Origin: Pseudothauera lacus
Lineage (GTDB): Bacteria > Pseudomonadota > Gammaproteobacteria > Burkholderiales > Rhodocyclaceae
Assembly: GCF_003034845.1 (NCBI RefSeq)
Contig: NZ_PZKC01000004.1
Span: 62,001 to 126,000 of the forward strand
DNA: 64,000 nt
Reading direction: 5' to 3'
Shown one piece after another: positions 51,165 through 62,134 of this stretch (position 1 is its first letter; every line of letters starts with the position of its first letter). The notes beneath the pieces are model-generated. The model was given only the letters and a program-made list of their open reading frames with translations, was not told the DNA's origin and did no database searches. Both the position numbers and the translations under genes were made by a program.

Positions 51165-52289
51165 TCAGCCCGCCGCGCGCACCACCATGTGATCACGGTG
51201 GATGAGCTCCGGCTCGTCGATGTAGCCGAGAATGGCCTCGATGCGGCTGCTCGGCTGGCGTGCGATGCGGCGGGCTTCGGCGCTGTTGTAGTTGATCAGT
51301 CCGCGGCCGAGTTCCTGGCCGCTGGCGTCGTGCAGGGAGACCGCGGCACCGCGTTCGAATTCGCCCCGCACTTCGATGACGCCGACGGCGAGCAGGCTGC
51401 GTCCGGCGTGCAGGGCGGCGGCGGCGCCTTCGTCAAGGATCAGGCTGCCGGCGAGCTGGAGATGGTCGGCCAGCCATTGCTTGCGGGCCTGCAGCGGGGT
51501 GCTGCTGGCGTAGAGCAGGGTGCCGAGCTGTTCGCCGTCGCCGAGGCGGGTGAGGGCGTCGCTCTCGTGGCCGCTGGCAATGCAGGTGTGGGCGCCGCTG
51601 CGGGCGGCGCGCTGGGCGGCGCGTACCTTGGTGATCATGCCGCCCTTGCTGATGCCGCTGCCGGCACCGCCGGCCATGGCCTCGAAGCGGCGGTCCTCGG
51701 CCTGCCCTTCGGAGATCAGTTCGGCGGCTGGATCGCGGCGCGGGTCGGCGGTGTACAGGCCCTTCTGGTCGGTGAGGATGATCAGCGCGTCGGCTTCGAT
51801 GAGGTTGGCGACCAGGGCGCCGAGGGTGTCGTTGTCGCCGAACTTGATCTCGTCGGTGACGATGGTGTCGTTTTCGTTGATGATCGGCACCACGCCGAGG
51901 TCGAGCAGGGTGTTGAGGGTCGAGCGGGCGTTGAGGTAGCGCTTGCGGTCCGCGAGATCCTCGTGGGTGAGGAGGATCTGCGCGGTGTGCAGGCCATGGC
52001 GCGCGAAGGCTTCTTCATAGGCTTCGACGAGGCCCATCTGGCCGACTGCGGCGGCGGCCTGCAGGCGGTGCATTTCGTGCGGACGCTTGCTCCAGCCGAG
52101 GCGCTGCATGCCGGCAGCAATGGCGCCGGAGGAGACCAGGGCGATCTTCCGGCCGCCAGCGCGCAGTGCGGCGATCTGGCGGGCCCAGTCGGCCATCGCC
52201 TGCTTGTCCAGCCCGGTGCCGTTGTTGGTCACCAGGGTGCTGCCGACCTTCACCACCAGGCGGCGGGCGTCGCGGATCTTGGTTCTCAT
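51165..52289 (-). CDS. proB: Glutamate 5-kinase ProB
   Basis: This is a 374-residue amino-acid kinase, catalysing the first step of proline synthesis (glutamate plus ATP to glutamyl 5-phosphate). The N-terminal kinase domain has [28 protein letters not shown] and GGMITKV. The C-terminal PUA domain (about 280-370) is present. I chose ATG 52289; the longer open frame would run back into obgE. No ribosome-binding site is visible, and the obgE stop is only 14 bases upstream, so translation probably depends on obgE. Feedback inhibition by proline is a family trait. Confidence 0.95.
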   Translation of the reverse strand: MRTKIRDARRLVVKVGSTLVTNNGTGLDKQAMADWARQIAALRAGGRKIALVSSGAIAAGMQRLGWSKRPHEMHRLQAAAAVGQMGLVEAYEEAFARHGLHTAQILLTHEDLADRKRYLNARSTLNTLLDLGVVPIINENDTIVTDEIKFGDNDTLGALVANLIEADALIILTDQKGLYTADPRRDPAAELISEGQAEDRRFEAMAGGAGSGISKGGMITKVRAAQRAARSGAHTCIASGHESDALTRLGDGEQLGTLLYASSTPLQARKQWLADHLQLAGSLILDEGAAAALHAGRSLLAVGVIEVRGEFERGAAVSLHDASGQELGRGLINYNSAEARRIARQPSSRIEAILGYIDEPELIHRDHMVVRAAG

Positions 52290-52303
52290 GGCGGGTGTCG
52301 GAT

Positions 52304-53586
<1,283 letters not shown>

Positions 53587-53613
53587 GAGTGCTTGCCCGT
53601 GATGGCCGGAAAC

Positions 53614-53644
53614 AAAAAAGCCCTACCGCAAGGATAGGGCTTTT
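53614..53644 (-). terminator. Rho-independent terminator after rpmA
   Basis: A 10-base stem (AAAAGCCCTA with TAGGGCTTTT) with a 9-base loop is followed on the minus strand by a T run. It should limit read-through from rplU-rpmA into obgE. Confidence 0.85.
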
Positions 53645-53661
53645 CGGACTGCGGGGCGGAA

Positions 53662-53925
53662 TCAGGCGGCAGCGGGCACGATGACCACGGTGCGGCGCTT
53701 TTGCGGGCCCTTGACGGTGAATTGGACGGTGCCGTCCTTCAGTGCGAAAAGGGTGTGATCCTTGCCGATGCCGACGTTTTCGCCCGGGTGGTACTCGGTG
53801 CCGCGCTGGCGGACAATGATGTTGCCAGCGAGGACCTGTTGACCGCCGTAGCGCTTGACGCCAAGTCGTTTGGATTCTGAGTCGCGACCGTTACGGGAAC
53901 TGCCGCCAGCTTTTTTGTGTGCCAT
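53662..53925 (-). CDS. rpmA: 50S ribosomal protein L27
   Basis: This is an 87-residue ribosomal protein with the conserved N-terminus [16 protein letters not shown] that reaches the peptidyl-transferase centre, and the motif [20 protein letters not shown]. The length is normal. It lies 24 bases downstream of rplU and shares its promoter. Confidence 0.98.
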   Translation of the reverse strand: MAHKKAGGSSRNGRDSESKRLGVKRYGGQQVLAGNIIVRQRGTEYHPGENVGIGKDHTLFALKDGTVQFTVKGPQKRRTVVIVPAAA

Positions 53926-53949
53926 GACGAATTACCTCCTGGTCTTGAC

Positions 53950-54261
53950 TTAGGCCGAAATCGCTTCGATGCGGATTTCGGTGTAGTTCTGGCGATGGCC
54001 CTGGTGCTTCTGGTAGTGCTTGCGGCGGCGCATCTTGAAAATCATGATCTTGTCGTGACGGCCGTGGGAAACCACGGAAGCCTTGACGGTAGCGCCGGAA
54101 ACCACCGGGGTGCCGATCTTGACCGACTCGCCCTCGCCGACCATGAGAACCTGGTCGATGGTGATTTCGGAGCCCACGTCGGCCGGTATCTGTTCTACCT
54201 TGATCTTTTCGCCGGTGGTGACGCGATACTGCTTGCCACCGGTTTTTATCACCGCGTACAT
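53950..54261 (-). CDS. rplU: 50S ribosomal protein L21
   Basis: This is a 103-residue ribosomal protein with the conserved start [14 protein letters not shown] and the C-terminal [18 protein letters not shown]. It is the first gene of rplU-rpmA, with a strong promoter about 40 bases upstream. Confidence 0.98.
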   Translation of the reverse strand: MYAVIKTGGKQYRVTTGEKIKVEQIPADVGSEITIDQVLMVGEGESVKIGTPVVSGATVKASVVSHGRHDKIMIFKMRRRKHYQKHQGHRQNYTEIRIEAISA

Positions 54262-54300
54262 GGTGTTGCTCCAGTTGATGGGTTTTGCAAAGAATCGCGC

Positions 54301-54329
54301 ATTCTAGGGAGCAGAGCAGCAAAAGTCAA
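54301..54329 (-). promoter_or_regulatory. Strong sigma-70 promoter of rplU-rpmA
   Basis: On the minus strand, TTGACT (54329-54324) and TAGAAT (54306-54301) are separated by 17 bases. This is near-consensus, as expected for ribosomal protein genes. Confidence 0.8.
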
Positions 54330-54336
54330 CGCAAAA

Positions 54337-56040
54337 TCAGGTGCTTTGCCCGTCTGGCAGGGTCTTCAGGAGGGCGTCGACGGCCTGCTGTTCGGTGCGG
54401 TAGCTGGCGGCTTCACCCAGTCGCGCCCACAGGCCGTCGCGCTGGAGCACGTCGATGACCTGTTTCTTGAGGCCGCAGAAGGCGAGCCGGCAGGACTGTG
54501 CGTGCAGACGCTCAAGCACGCCGCCCAGCGCGTGCAGCCCGCTGGCGTCGATGGCATTGATGCCGGCGGCCGAGACCAGTACCACGCGCACCTCGTCCTG
54601 CGCGCGTGCGGCACGCAGCATGCCTTCCTCGAAGGTGGCGGCGGTGACGAAGGTGAGCGGGCTGTCGAAGCGCAGGATGACCAGATTCGGATGCGGGTGG
54701 GCGAGCGCGAAGCGTTCCAGATCGCGGTAGGTGCCGTCGGGGTGCAGGCCGAGCAGGGCAATGCGCGGATTCATGCCGCGATACAGCATCAGCGCCAGTG
54801 ACAGCAGCAACCCGGTGAGGATGCCGTTCTGGATGTTGGGCGCGAAGGCCAGCGTGGCGACGAAGGTCAGCAGTGCGGCGAGGCCGTCGTCGCGGCTGGC
54901 GCGCCAGGCGCGCTTGAGGGCGCCGAAGTCGAGCAGGTTGGCGACGGCGAGGAGAATCACTGCGGCCAGCACGGGTATCGGCAGGTGGTGGAGCAGGGGA
55001 GTGAGGTAGAGCAGGGCGAGCAGTATCACGGCGGCCGAGACCACTGCCGACAGACCGCTGCGGGCACCGCTGGCATGGTTCAGTGCCGAGCGCGAGAACG
55101 ATGCGCTGACCGGCAGAGCGCCGCACAGCGCGGCGCTGAGCTTGGCCAGGCCCTGGCCGATCAGCTCCTGGTTGTGGTCCCAGCGCTGGCGGGTGCGGGC
55201 GCTGATCAGGCGGGCGCTGGAGGTGACCTCCATGAAGCTCACCAGCGCGATCACGAAGGCCGCCGGGAGCAGCGCCACCACGGCGTGCAGGTCGAGCGCG
55301 GGCAGGGCGAGGGTCGGCAGTCCGGCGGGGATCTCACCGACCACCCGGCCGCCGGCGGCGGCGAAGCCGAGCGCGGCGGAGAGCGCGGTTGCCGCGACGC
55401 TCACCAGCAATACGCCGGGCAGTGCGGGCGCGATGCGGCGCAGGGCGATGAGGGCAAGCAGGGCGCCGCCGCCGAACAGGGCCGAGAGCAGGTGTGGGCG
55501 GGCGGCGCCGCCAAAGGCTGCGGCGAGATCGGCGAGGAAGTGGGCTGAGCGCGGCATTGCCAGGCCGAGCAGCGGCGGCAGTTGCGACAGGCAGATGATC
55601 AGTGCCGCAGCGTTGATGAAACCCATCAGCACCGGATGCGAGAGCAGATTGAGCAGCCAGCCCAGACGCAGCGCGCCGAGGGCGAGTTGAATGAGGCCGG
55701 CGAGCAGCGCCAGCAGCGCGGCGAGGGCGATGAACTCGGGCGTGTCGGGGCGCGCCAGCGGCAGCAGGCTGGCGCCGCTGAGCAGGGCAGTGAGCGCCAC
55801 CGGGCCGGTAGACAGCTGTCCGCAGGAGCCGAACAGCGCGCCGACGACGGCGGGCAGCAAGGCAGCGTAGAGACCGATGTAGGGGGGCAGCGAGGCGAGC
55901 TGCGCGTAAGCCAGCGCCTGCGGCAGCATCACCAGGGCCACGGTGATGCCGGCAACGACGTCGCCACGCACGCTGGCCGGCGACCATTGCCGCGGCCAGG
56001 CGAGGAAGGGAAACAGGCGTTCCGGCAGGGTGGGCGGCAT
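54337..56040 (-). CDS. SulP family anion transporter with STAS domain
   Basis: This is a 567-residue transporter with the SulP N-terminal region (GDVVAGITVALVMLPQALAYAQLASLPP), about 12-14 membrane helices and a C-terminal cytoplasmic STAS domain (about 440-550, with INAIDASGLHAL). Members carry sulfate, bicarbonate or dicarboxylates; the substrate is not decidable here. It ends 8 bases before the rplU -35 box and is divergent from hyi. Confidence 0.92.
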   Translation of the reverse strand: MPPTLPERLFPFLAWPRQWSPASVRGDVVAGITVALVMLPQALAYAQLASLPPYIGLYAALLPAVVGALFGSCGQLSTGPVALTALLSGASLLPLARPDTPEFIALAALLALLAGLIQLALGALRLGWLLNLLSHPVLMGFINAAALIICLSQLPPLLGLAMPRSAHFLADLAAAFGGAARPHLLSALFGGGALLALIALRRIAPALPGVLLVSVAATALSAALGFAAAGGRVVGEIPAGLPTLALPALDLHAVVALLPAAFVIALVSFMEVTSSARLISARTRQRWDHNQELIGQGLAKLSAALCGALPVSASFSRSALNHASGARSGLSAVVSAAVILLALLYLTPLLHHLPIPVLAAVILLAVANLLDFGALKRAWRASRDDGLAALLTFVATLAFAPNIQNGILTGLLLSLALMLYRGMNPRIALLGLHPDGTYRDLERFALAHPHPNLVILRFDSPLTFVTAATFEEGMLRAARAQDEVRVVLVSAAGINAIDASGLHALGGVLERLHAQSCRLAFCGLKKQVIDVLQRDGLWARLGEAASYRTEQQAVDALLKTLPDGQST

Positions 56041-56165
56041 GGGGCGGGCGGTGCACCGGTGAAGCTGCGCATGGTAGCAAATCGCCCTGTGTGGCAGTGG
56101 CCGGCGCGGGCGCGGGCGGGCACAATCCGCTCTTCGTCCATTTGCCGCTGCGTCCGGAGTCCGTC

Positions 56166-56939
56166 ATGCCGCGCTTCAGTGCCAATCTGTCCATGCTGTT
56201 TACCGAGCGTCCTTTTCTGGAGCGTTTCGAGGCTGCCGCGCGGGCGGGTTTTGCTGCCGTGGAGTGCCAGTTCCCCTACGACTGGCCGGCTGACGAGGTG
56301 GCGCGCGCGGCGCGCGGCGCCGGTGTCGAGGTGGTGCTGTTCAATTTTCCCGCCGGTGACTGGGCGGCGGGCGAGCGCGGGCTGGGCTGCCTGCCCGGGC
56401 GCGAGGACGAGTTCCGCGCCGGGGTGGCACGGGCACTCGAATACGCCGCCGCACTCGGCTGCACGCGGCTCAACTGCCTGGCCGGGGTGGCGCCGCCGGC
56501 AGCGGACGCGGCGGCGCTGCGTGCGACCCTGATCGGCAATCTCCGCCATGCCGTCGATGCATGCGCGCCACGGGGCATTGACGTGCTGGTCGAGGCGATC
56601 AACACGCGCGACGTCCCGGGCTTCTTCGTCGACCGCTGCACGCTGGCAGCCGAACTGGTCGCCGCGGCGGCGCGCGACCGTCTCTTCATCCAGTACGACA
56701 TCTATCACGCCCAGGTCATGGAAGGCGATCTCGCCCGCAGCATCGCCCGCCTGCTGCCCCACATCGGCCACATCCAGTTTGCCGACAATCCGGGGCGCGG
56801 CGAACCGGGTAGCGGCGAGATCAACTTCCCCTGGCTGTTCGCCGAGCTCGATCGCCTTGGCTATGCCGGCTGGGTGGGGGCGGAGTACCGTCCGCGTGGC
56901 GCCGATACCGAATCCGGGCTGGGCTGGCTGCGCGCCTGA
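56166..56939 (+). CDS. hyi: Hydroxypyruvate isomerase
   Basis: This is a 257-residue TIM-barrel isomerase that interconverts hydroxypyruvate and tartronate semialdehyde. Hallmarks are ANLSMLFTERPFLERF at the start, LVEAINTRDVPGFF, FIQYDIYHAQVMEGDL and GEINFPWLF with the metal-binding acidic residues. I chose ATG 56166, with GGAG upstream. It precedes the glycolate oxidase genes and would take part in glyoxylate use through tartronate semialdehyde. Confidence 0.92.
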   Translation: MPRFSANLSMLFTERPFLERFEAAARAGFAAVECQFPYDWPADEVARAARGAGVEVVLFNFPAGDWAAGERGLGCLPGREDEFRAGVARALEYAAALGCTRLNCLAGVAPPAADAAALRATLIGNLRHAVDACAPRGIDVLVEAINTRDVPGFFVDRCTLAAELVAAAARDRLFIQYDIYHAQVMEGDLARSIARLLPHIGHIQFADNPGRGEPGSGEINFPWLFAELDRLGYAGWVGAEYRPRGADTESGLGWLRA

Positions 56940-57055
56940 AGGCGCCATGGTGGATTGCCCCAATGTCCGCCGCGCGCTGCTCTGGCGTAGCATCCGGGCG
57001 ACTTCTTCAACCTCTGCCGGCGCTCTCTCCGCCGCCCCTCAAAGGATCTGCAAGC

Positions 57056-58579
57056 ATGCTGGAAACCCAGAGCAGGGCTGACGACCAGCCCGTGGTCGGC
57101 GAGCGCGAGGCCGATTTCAGCGCCATCGACAAGGTCGCCGTGATCGAGGCCCTGGCGCGGGTGCTGCCGGTCGGGGCGCTGATGTACGAAGTGGAGGACC
57201 TGCGCCCCTACGAGTGCGATGGCCTCTCGGTGTATCGCCAGGTGCCGCTGGCGGTGGCGCTGCCGGCCAGCGAGGAGCAGGTGGTGGCAGTGCTGCGGAC
57301 CTGCCGCGAACTGGGCGTGCCGGTGGTCGCGCGCGGTGCCGGCACCGGCCTCTCCGGCGGTGCTCTGCCGCATGCGCGCGGGGTGCTGCTGTCGCTGGCG
57401 CGCTTCAACCGCATCCTCCACGTCGATGCGCTCGCGCGTACCGCCGTCGTCCAGCCTGGCGTGCGCAATCTGGCCATCTCCGAGGCGGTGGCGGCGCACG
57501 GGCTGTACTACGCTCCCGACCCGTCGTCACAGATCGCCTGCACCATCGGTGGCAACGTCGCCGAGAACGCCGGCGGGGTGCATTGCCTGAAGTACGGTCT
57601 CACCGTGCACAACCTGCTGCGCGTGCGTGGGGTGAGCATCGATGGCGAGATCGTCGAGTTCGGCAGTCATGCGCTGGACAGCCCGGGCTACGACCTGCTG
57701 GCGCTGATTACCGGTTCCGAGGGCATGCTGGCGGTGGCCACCGAGGTGACGGTGAAGCTCACCCCGCGGCCGCAGCTGGCGCAGTGCGTGCTGGCCGCTT
57801 TCGACGACGTCATCAAGGCCGGTGATGCGGTGGCGGCGATCATCGCCGCGGGCATCATTCCCGCCGGCCTGGAGATGATGGACCAGCCCGCCACTGCGGC
57901 GGTCGAGGAGTTCGTCCATGCCGGCTACCCGCTGGACGCCAAGGCCATCCTGCTGTGCGAGTCCGACGGCACCGCCGAGGAGGTGGCCGAAGAGATCGCC
58001 CGCGTGCGCGAGGTGCTCGCCGCCAGTGGCGCCACCGAGATCCGCGTCTCCGCCTCGGAGGCCGAGCGCCTGAAGTTCTGGGCCGGGCGCAAGGCCGCCT
58101 TTCCTGCTGCCGGGCGGCTGTCGCCCGACTACTACTGCATGGACGGCACCATCCCGCGCAAGCGCCTGGGCGAGATGCTGGAAGCCATCCAGGCCATGGA
58201 AGGGCGCTACGGTTTGCGCTGCATCAACGTCTTCCATGCCGGTGACGGCAACCTCCACCCGCTCATCCTCTTCGATGCCAACCAGCCCGGCGAGCTCGAA
58301 CGTGCGGAGACCTTTGGCGCCGAGATCCTCGAACTGTCGGTGGCCCTCGGTGGCACCATCACCGGCGAGCACGGCGTCGGCGTGGAGAAGATCAACCAGA
58401 TGTGCGCGCAGTTCGCCAGCGCCGAACTGCGCCAGTTCTTCCGCATCAAGGCGGCCTTCGATCCGCCCGGCCTGCTCAATCCCGGCAAGGCCATCCCCAC
58501 CCTCAACCGCTGCGCCGAGTACGGCCGCATGCGGATCAGCGGTGGCGAGCTGGCGCATCCCGAGCTGCCGCGTTTCTGA
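57056..58579 (+). CDS. glcD: Glycolate oxidase FAD-binding subunit GlcD
   Basis: This is a 507-residue FAD subunit of membrane-associated glycolate dehydrogenase (glycolate to glyoxylate). The FAD-binding motif region has ARGAGTGLSGGALP, DPSSQIACTIGGNVAENAGG and LITGSEGMLAV. The C-terminal domain has FHAGDGNLHPLI and GTITGEHGVGVEK. I chose ATG 57056, with AAGGA upstream. Length is like E. coli GlcD (about 499 residues). It is followed by glcE and glcF. Confidence 0.96.
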   Translation: MLETQSRADDQPVVGEREADFSAIDKVAVIEALARVLPVGALMYEVEDLRPYECDGLSVYRQVPLAVALPASEEQVVAVLRTCRELGVPVVARGAGTGLSGGALPHARGVLLSLARFNRILHVDALARTAVVQPGVRNLAISEAVAAHGLYYAPDPSSQIACTIGGNVAENAGGVHCLKYGLTVHNLLRVRGVSIDGEIVEFGSHALDSPGYDLLALITGSEGMLAVATEVTVKLTPRPQLAQCVLAAFDDVIKAGDAVAAIIAAGIIPAGLEMMDQPATAAVEEFVHAGYPLDAKAILLCESDGTAEEVAEEIARVREVLAASGATEIRVSASEAERLKFWAGRKAAFPAAGRLSPDYYCMDGTIPRKRLGEMLEAIQAMEGRYGLRCINVFHAGDGNLHPLILFDANQPGELERAETFGAEILELSVALGGTITGEHGVGVEKINQMCAQFASAELRQFFRIKAAFDPPGLLNPGKAIPTLNRCAEYGRMRISGGELAHPELPRF

Positions 58580-58619
58580 CGCGGCACGACGATCGATTAG
58601 CAGAGCAGGTGGACAGGCA

Positions 58620-59705
58620 ATGAAGGAAAGCATGGACGGGCTCATCGCCGAGTGGTCGAAACGCATCCGTGCGGCCGCCGCGGGCGGGCACACGCTGCAC
58701 ATCCGCGGTGGTGGCAGCAAGGACTTCTATGGGCGCGCGGTGACTGGCGAACGCCTCGATACCGGCGCCCTGCGCGGCATCGTCAGCCATGAGCCGAGCG
58801 AACTGGTGGTCACCGTGCGCGCCGGCACAGCGCTTGCCGAACTGGAGGCGGAGCTTGCCGCCGCGGGGCAGATGCTGGCCTTCGAACCGCCTCATTTCGG
58901 CTCCGGAGCCACCGTCGGCGGCATGGTTGCCGCCGGCTTGTCGGGGCCGCGGCGCGCCAGCGCGGGGGGCCTGCGCGATTTTGTCCTCGGCGTGCGCATG
59001 CTCGACGGCCGCGGCGAAGTGCTGCGCTTCGGTGGCGAGGTGATGAAGAACGTTGCCGGGTACGACGTGCCGCGCCTGCTTGCCGGCAGCCTGGGCACCC
59101 TCGGCGTGCTGCTCGAGGTATCGCTGAAGGTGCTGCCCCGCCCGTTCGCGGAGACCACGCTGCGTTTCGAACTCGGCGAGAGTGCGGCAATCGAGCAGCT
59201 CAACCGCTGGGGCGGTCAAGCCCTGCCGCTGTCGGCCTCGGCCTGGGCCGACGGTGTGCTCAGCCTGCGTCTGTCGGGGGCGCAGGCTGCCGTGCGCGCC
59301 GCCTGCGCCAGCCTGGGCGGCGAGGAGGTGGGCGCCCAGGAGGCTGCAGCCTTCTGGCTCGGCGTCCGTGAGCAGACCCTGCCGTGGTTCGGCCTCGATG
59401 TCGGTGGCGCGGCGCTGTGGCGCCTCTCCGTCCCCAGCGCTGCGCCGGCGCTGAAGCTGCCCGGAGAGCAGTTCATCGAGTGGGGCGGCGCCCAGCGCTG
59501 GCTGCGCTCCGCGGCACCGGTGGAGCGCATGCGCGCGCGCGCCGCGGAGCTTGGCGGCCATGCCGTGCTGTTCCGCGGCGGTGATCGCCAGAGCGAGGTC
59601 TTCCAGCCGCTCGCCGCACCCCCGCTCGCCATCCATCGCCGCCTGAAGGCGGCCTTCGACCCCGCGGGCGTGTTCAACCGCGGACGGCTCTACCAGGAAT
59701 TCTGA
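58620..59705 (+). CDS. glcE: Glycolate oxidase FAD-binding subunit GlcE
   Basis: This is a 361-residue second FAD-domain subunit, shorter than GlcD and paralogous to it. Hallmarks are RGGGSKDFYGR, GATVGGMVAAGLSGPRR and GEVMKNVAGYDVPRLLAGSLGTLG. I chose ATG 58620; ATG 58632, twelve bases later, is an alternative with AAGGA at short spacing. It lies between glcD and glcF. Confidence 0.95.
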   Translation: MKESMDGLIAEWSKRIRAAAAGGHTLHIRGGGSKDFYGRAVTGERLDTGALRGIVSHEPSELVVTVRAGTALAELEAELAAAGQMLAFEPPHFGSGATVGGMVAAGLSGPRRASAGGLRDFVLGVRMLDGRGEVLRFGGEVMKNVAGYDVPRLLAGSLGTLGVLLEVSLKVLPRPFAETTLRFELGESAAIEQLNRWGGQALPLSASAWADGVLSLRLSGAQAAVRAACASLGGEEVGAQEAAAFWLGVREQTLPWFGLDVGGAALWRLSVPSAAPALKLPGEQFIEWGGAQRWLRSAAPVERMRARAAELGGHAVLFRGGDRQSEVFQPLAAPPLAIHRRLKAAFDPAGVFNRGRLYQEF

Positions 59706-59707
59706 CC

Positions 59708-60952
59708 ATGCAGACCCAGCTTGCCGACTTCATCCGCGACAGCGCGGCCGGGCGCGAAGCCGACGAGATCCTGCGCAAGTGCGTGCACTGCGGATTCTGC
59801 ACTGCCACCTGCCCGACCTATCAGCTCCTTGGCGACGAGCTGGACGGGCCGCGCGGGCGCATCTACCTGATCAAGCAGGCCCTCGAAGGCCAGCCGGTCA
59901 CCGAGAAGACCCGTCAGCACCTCGACCGCTGCCTGACCTGCCGGGCCTGCGAGACCACCTGCCCGTCCGGGGTGGCCTACGGCCGCCTGGTCGACATCGG
60001 CCGCGCCATTGTCGAGGAGCGTGTGCCGCGCCGCGGCGTCGAGCGCGCCACGCGCTGGCTGCTGCGCGAGTTCATTCCCCGCGCGCCCCTGTTCTCTGCC
60101 GCGATGCGCGCCGGGCGGGCGGTGCGCGCCGTGTTGCCGGAAAGCCTCAAGGCCAAGGTGCCGGCGGCGCGTCCTGCCGGCCCGTGGCCGCGCCCGCGCC
60201 ATCCGCGCCGCATGCTGGCGCTCGCCGGTTGCGCGCAGCCGGCGATGGCGCCGTCGATCAATGCGGCCGCTGCGCGCGTTCTCGACACCCTCGGCATCTC
60301 GCTGCTGGAAGCACCCGGCGCGGGCTGCTGCGGGGCAGTGCGCCATCACCTCAACGACCAGGCCGGCGGTCATGCCGATGCGCGCCGCAACATCGACGCC
60401 TGGTGGCCGCTGGTCGAGCGTGGCGAGATCGAGGCCATCGTCATGACCGCCTCGGGCTGTGGCGTGCAGGTCAAGGACTACGGCCACCTCCTCGCCGGCG
60501 ATGCCGCCTATGCCGAGCGCGCCGCACGCATCAGCGCGCTGACCGTGGACATCAGTGCGGTGGTCGCCGCTGCCGCCGCCAGCCTGCGCGAACTGCTCGC
60601 CCGCCGCCGTGGCGAGGCCCTCGCCGTGGCCTGGCATGCCCCCTGTACGCTGCAGCACGGCCTCAAGGTGCGCGGCGTGGTCGAAGAACTGCTCGCCGCC
60701 GCCGGCTTCGTCCTCACGCCGGTGCGCGACGCTCATCTGTGCTGCGGCTCGGCGGGAACCTACTCACTGCTGCAGCCTGAGCTGTCCACCCTTCTGCGTG
60801 ACAACAAGCTCGCCGCCCTCGGCGAAGGCGGGGCGCGTCTGATCGCCTCGGCCAACATCGGCTGCATCGCCCACCTGCAGGGCGGGACGCAGATCCCCGT
60901 CAGACACTGGATCGAGCTCGTTGATGCGCGTCTGAACGGCTTTCCGCTCTGA
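59708..60952 (+). CDS. glcF: Glycolate oxidase iron-sulfur subunit GlcF
   Basis: This is a 414-residue electron-transfer subunit. Two 4Fe-4S motifs, CVHCGFCTATCP and CLTCRACETTCP, are in the first 85 residues. Two CCG domains follow (GAGCCGAVRHHL and HLCCGSAGTYSLL). It starts two bases after the glcE stop, so it completes glcDEF. Electrons probably go to the quinone pool. Confidence 0.96.
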   Translation: MQTQLADFIRDSAAGREADEILRKCVHCGFCTATCPTYQLLGDELDGPRGRIYLIKQALEGQPVTEKTRQHLDRCLTCRACETTCPSGVAYGRLVDIGRAIVEERVPRRGVERATRWLLREFIPRAPLFSAAMRAGRAVRAVLPESLKAKVPAARPAGPWPRPRHPRRMLALAGCAQPAMAPSINAAAARVLDTLGISLLEAPGAGCCGAVRHHLNDQAGGHADARRNIDAWWPLVERGEIEAIVMTASGCGVQVKDYGHLLAGDAAYAERAARISALTVDISAVVAAAAASLRELLARRRGEALAVAWHAPCTLQHGLKVRGVVEELLAAAGFVLTPVRDAHLCCGSAGTYSLLQPELSTLLRDNKLAALGEGGARLIASANIGCIAHLQGGTQIPVRHWIELVDARLNGFPL

Positions 60953-61128
60953 CTCCGTGTTACAACTAAAGCTGTAGTGCGGCGGGTCTTCCAGGGGGCG
61001 GGTTTCGGTGTCCGGGCGTGATCTATTTCACGCGCGCTGATCGACACTGCGCGTCCCCTCTGCGGGGAGCGCGCAGGCGCCGCGCCGCCTTGCTATGATG
61101 AGCCGCTCTCACGCCGCTTGCCGAGAAC

Positions 61129-61914
61129 ATGCCGCTTACCATCGAAACCTGCGTTGCCCGCCACACCGGAGACCGCAAGGAACAGCAGGACCGCGTCGCG
61201 CTGTTCGCTCATCCGACGCGCCCGGGGACGATGATGGCGGTGCTTGCCGACGGCATGGGCGGGCACACCGGCGGCGCCATGGCCGCCGAGCAGGTGCTGC
61301 TCAAGGCGCGGCAGAACTTCGAGGCCTATGCCCCGCAGTCCGAAACCCCTGCCCACCTCCTTGAAGCGATCATCAACGAGGCCCACCTGGTGATCAAGCT
61401 TACCCGCTTCACCAGCGAGCAGGATCCGCACAGCACCGCCGTGGTCTTCATGCTCCAGCCCGGGCGCGCCGACTGGGCGCATTGCGGCGATTCGCGCTTC
61501 TATCATTTCCGCGGCTCGGAACTGGTCTCGCGCAGCCAGGATCATTCGCTCGTCGGTGAGCTGCAACGCAAGGGCCGCCTCGACGAAGCCGCGGCGCTCA
61601 ACCACCCGCAGCGCAACGTCCTGCTCTCCTGCCTCGGCAGCGAGCGCGAACCCCGCGTCGACCATGGCCGCCAGCTCCCGCTGGTTGCCGGGGACAGCTT
61701 CGTGCTGTGCTCTGACGGCCTGTGGGGCTATTTCTCCGACGAGGAGATCGGCGGCGCGGTGGCCGCCCTCAGCGCCCGCGAAGCGGCGCAGGTGCTGATC
61801 AACAACGCCCGCGAACGTTCCGACGGTTACGGCGACAACATCACCGTGGCGATCATCAAGCTGGTCGAGGCCCCGGTCACCGTTGCCGCGCGGCAGGCTG
61901 CGGCGGTGCGCTGA
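61129..61914 (+). CDS. PP2C-type serine/threonine phosphatase
   Basis: This is a 261-residue cytoplasmic PPM phosphatase. Metal-binding aspartates are in LADGMGGHTGG, HCGDSRFYHF, CSDGLWGYFS and YGDNITVAI. No membrane or sensor domain is attached. The kinase partner is not in the window; single PP2C genes in betaproteobacteria often act with FHA/Ser-Thr kinase systems. It is alone between glcF and pntAA. Confidence 0.92.
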   Translation: MPLTIETCVARHTGDRKEQQDRVALFAHPTRPGTMMAVLADGMGGHTGGAMAAEQVLLKARQNFEAYAPQSETPAHLLEAIINEAHLVIKLTRFTSEQDPHSTAVVFMLQPGRADWAHCGDSRFYHFRGSELVSRSQDHSLVGELQRKGRLDEAAALNHPQRNVLLSCLGSEREPRVDHGRQLPLVAGDSFVLCSDGLWGYFSDEEIGGAVAALSAREAAQVLINNARERSDGYGDNITVAIIKLVEAPVTVAARQAAAVR

Positions 61915-61958
61915 TTTCTCAAGACCATGCGTTGAGTAGGGGTTTGCCCTCAATACGG

Positions 61959-61986
61959 TTGCGTATGGTAAGAATATCGGTATTAT
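61959..61986 (+). promoter_or_regulatory. Putative sigma-70 promoter of the pnt operon
   Basis: TTGCGT at 61959-61964 and TATTAT at 61981-61986 are 16 bases apart. A second possible -10 (CATATAAC) lies at about 62033-62040. The rest of the 220-base gap holds no gene; it contains the small inverted pair GGCAC/GTGCC near 62070. Confidence 0.45.
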
Positions 61987-62134
61987 CCGACGTGCGCTGG
62001 TCGGGCACTGTTCTGGTGCGCGGCAGGGAGTCATATAACTAAGCAACGGCAGGCACCGGGAAGTGCCGGCACGTTGCACACATGGCAGGGGCGGCGCGCA
62101 ACCGATAGACCCATATTGTGCGGGAGGAAGCCCC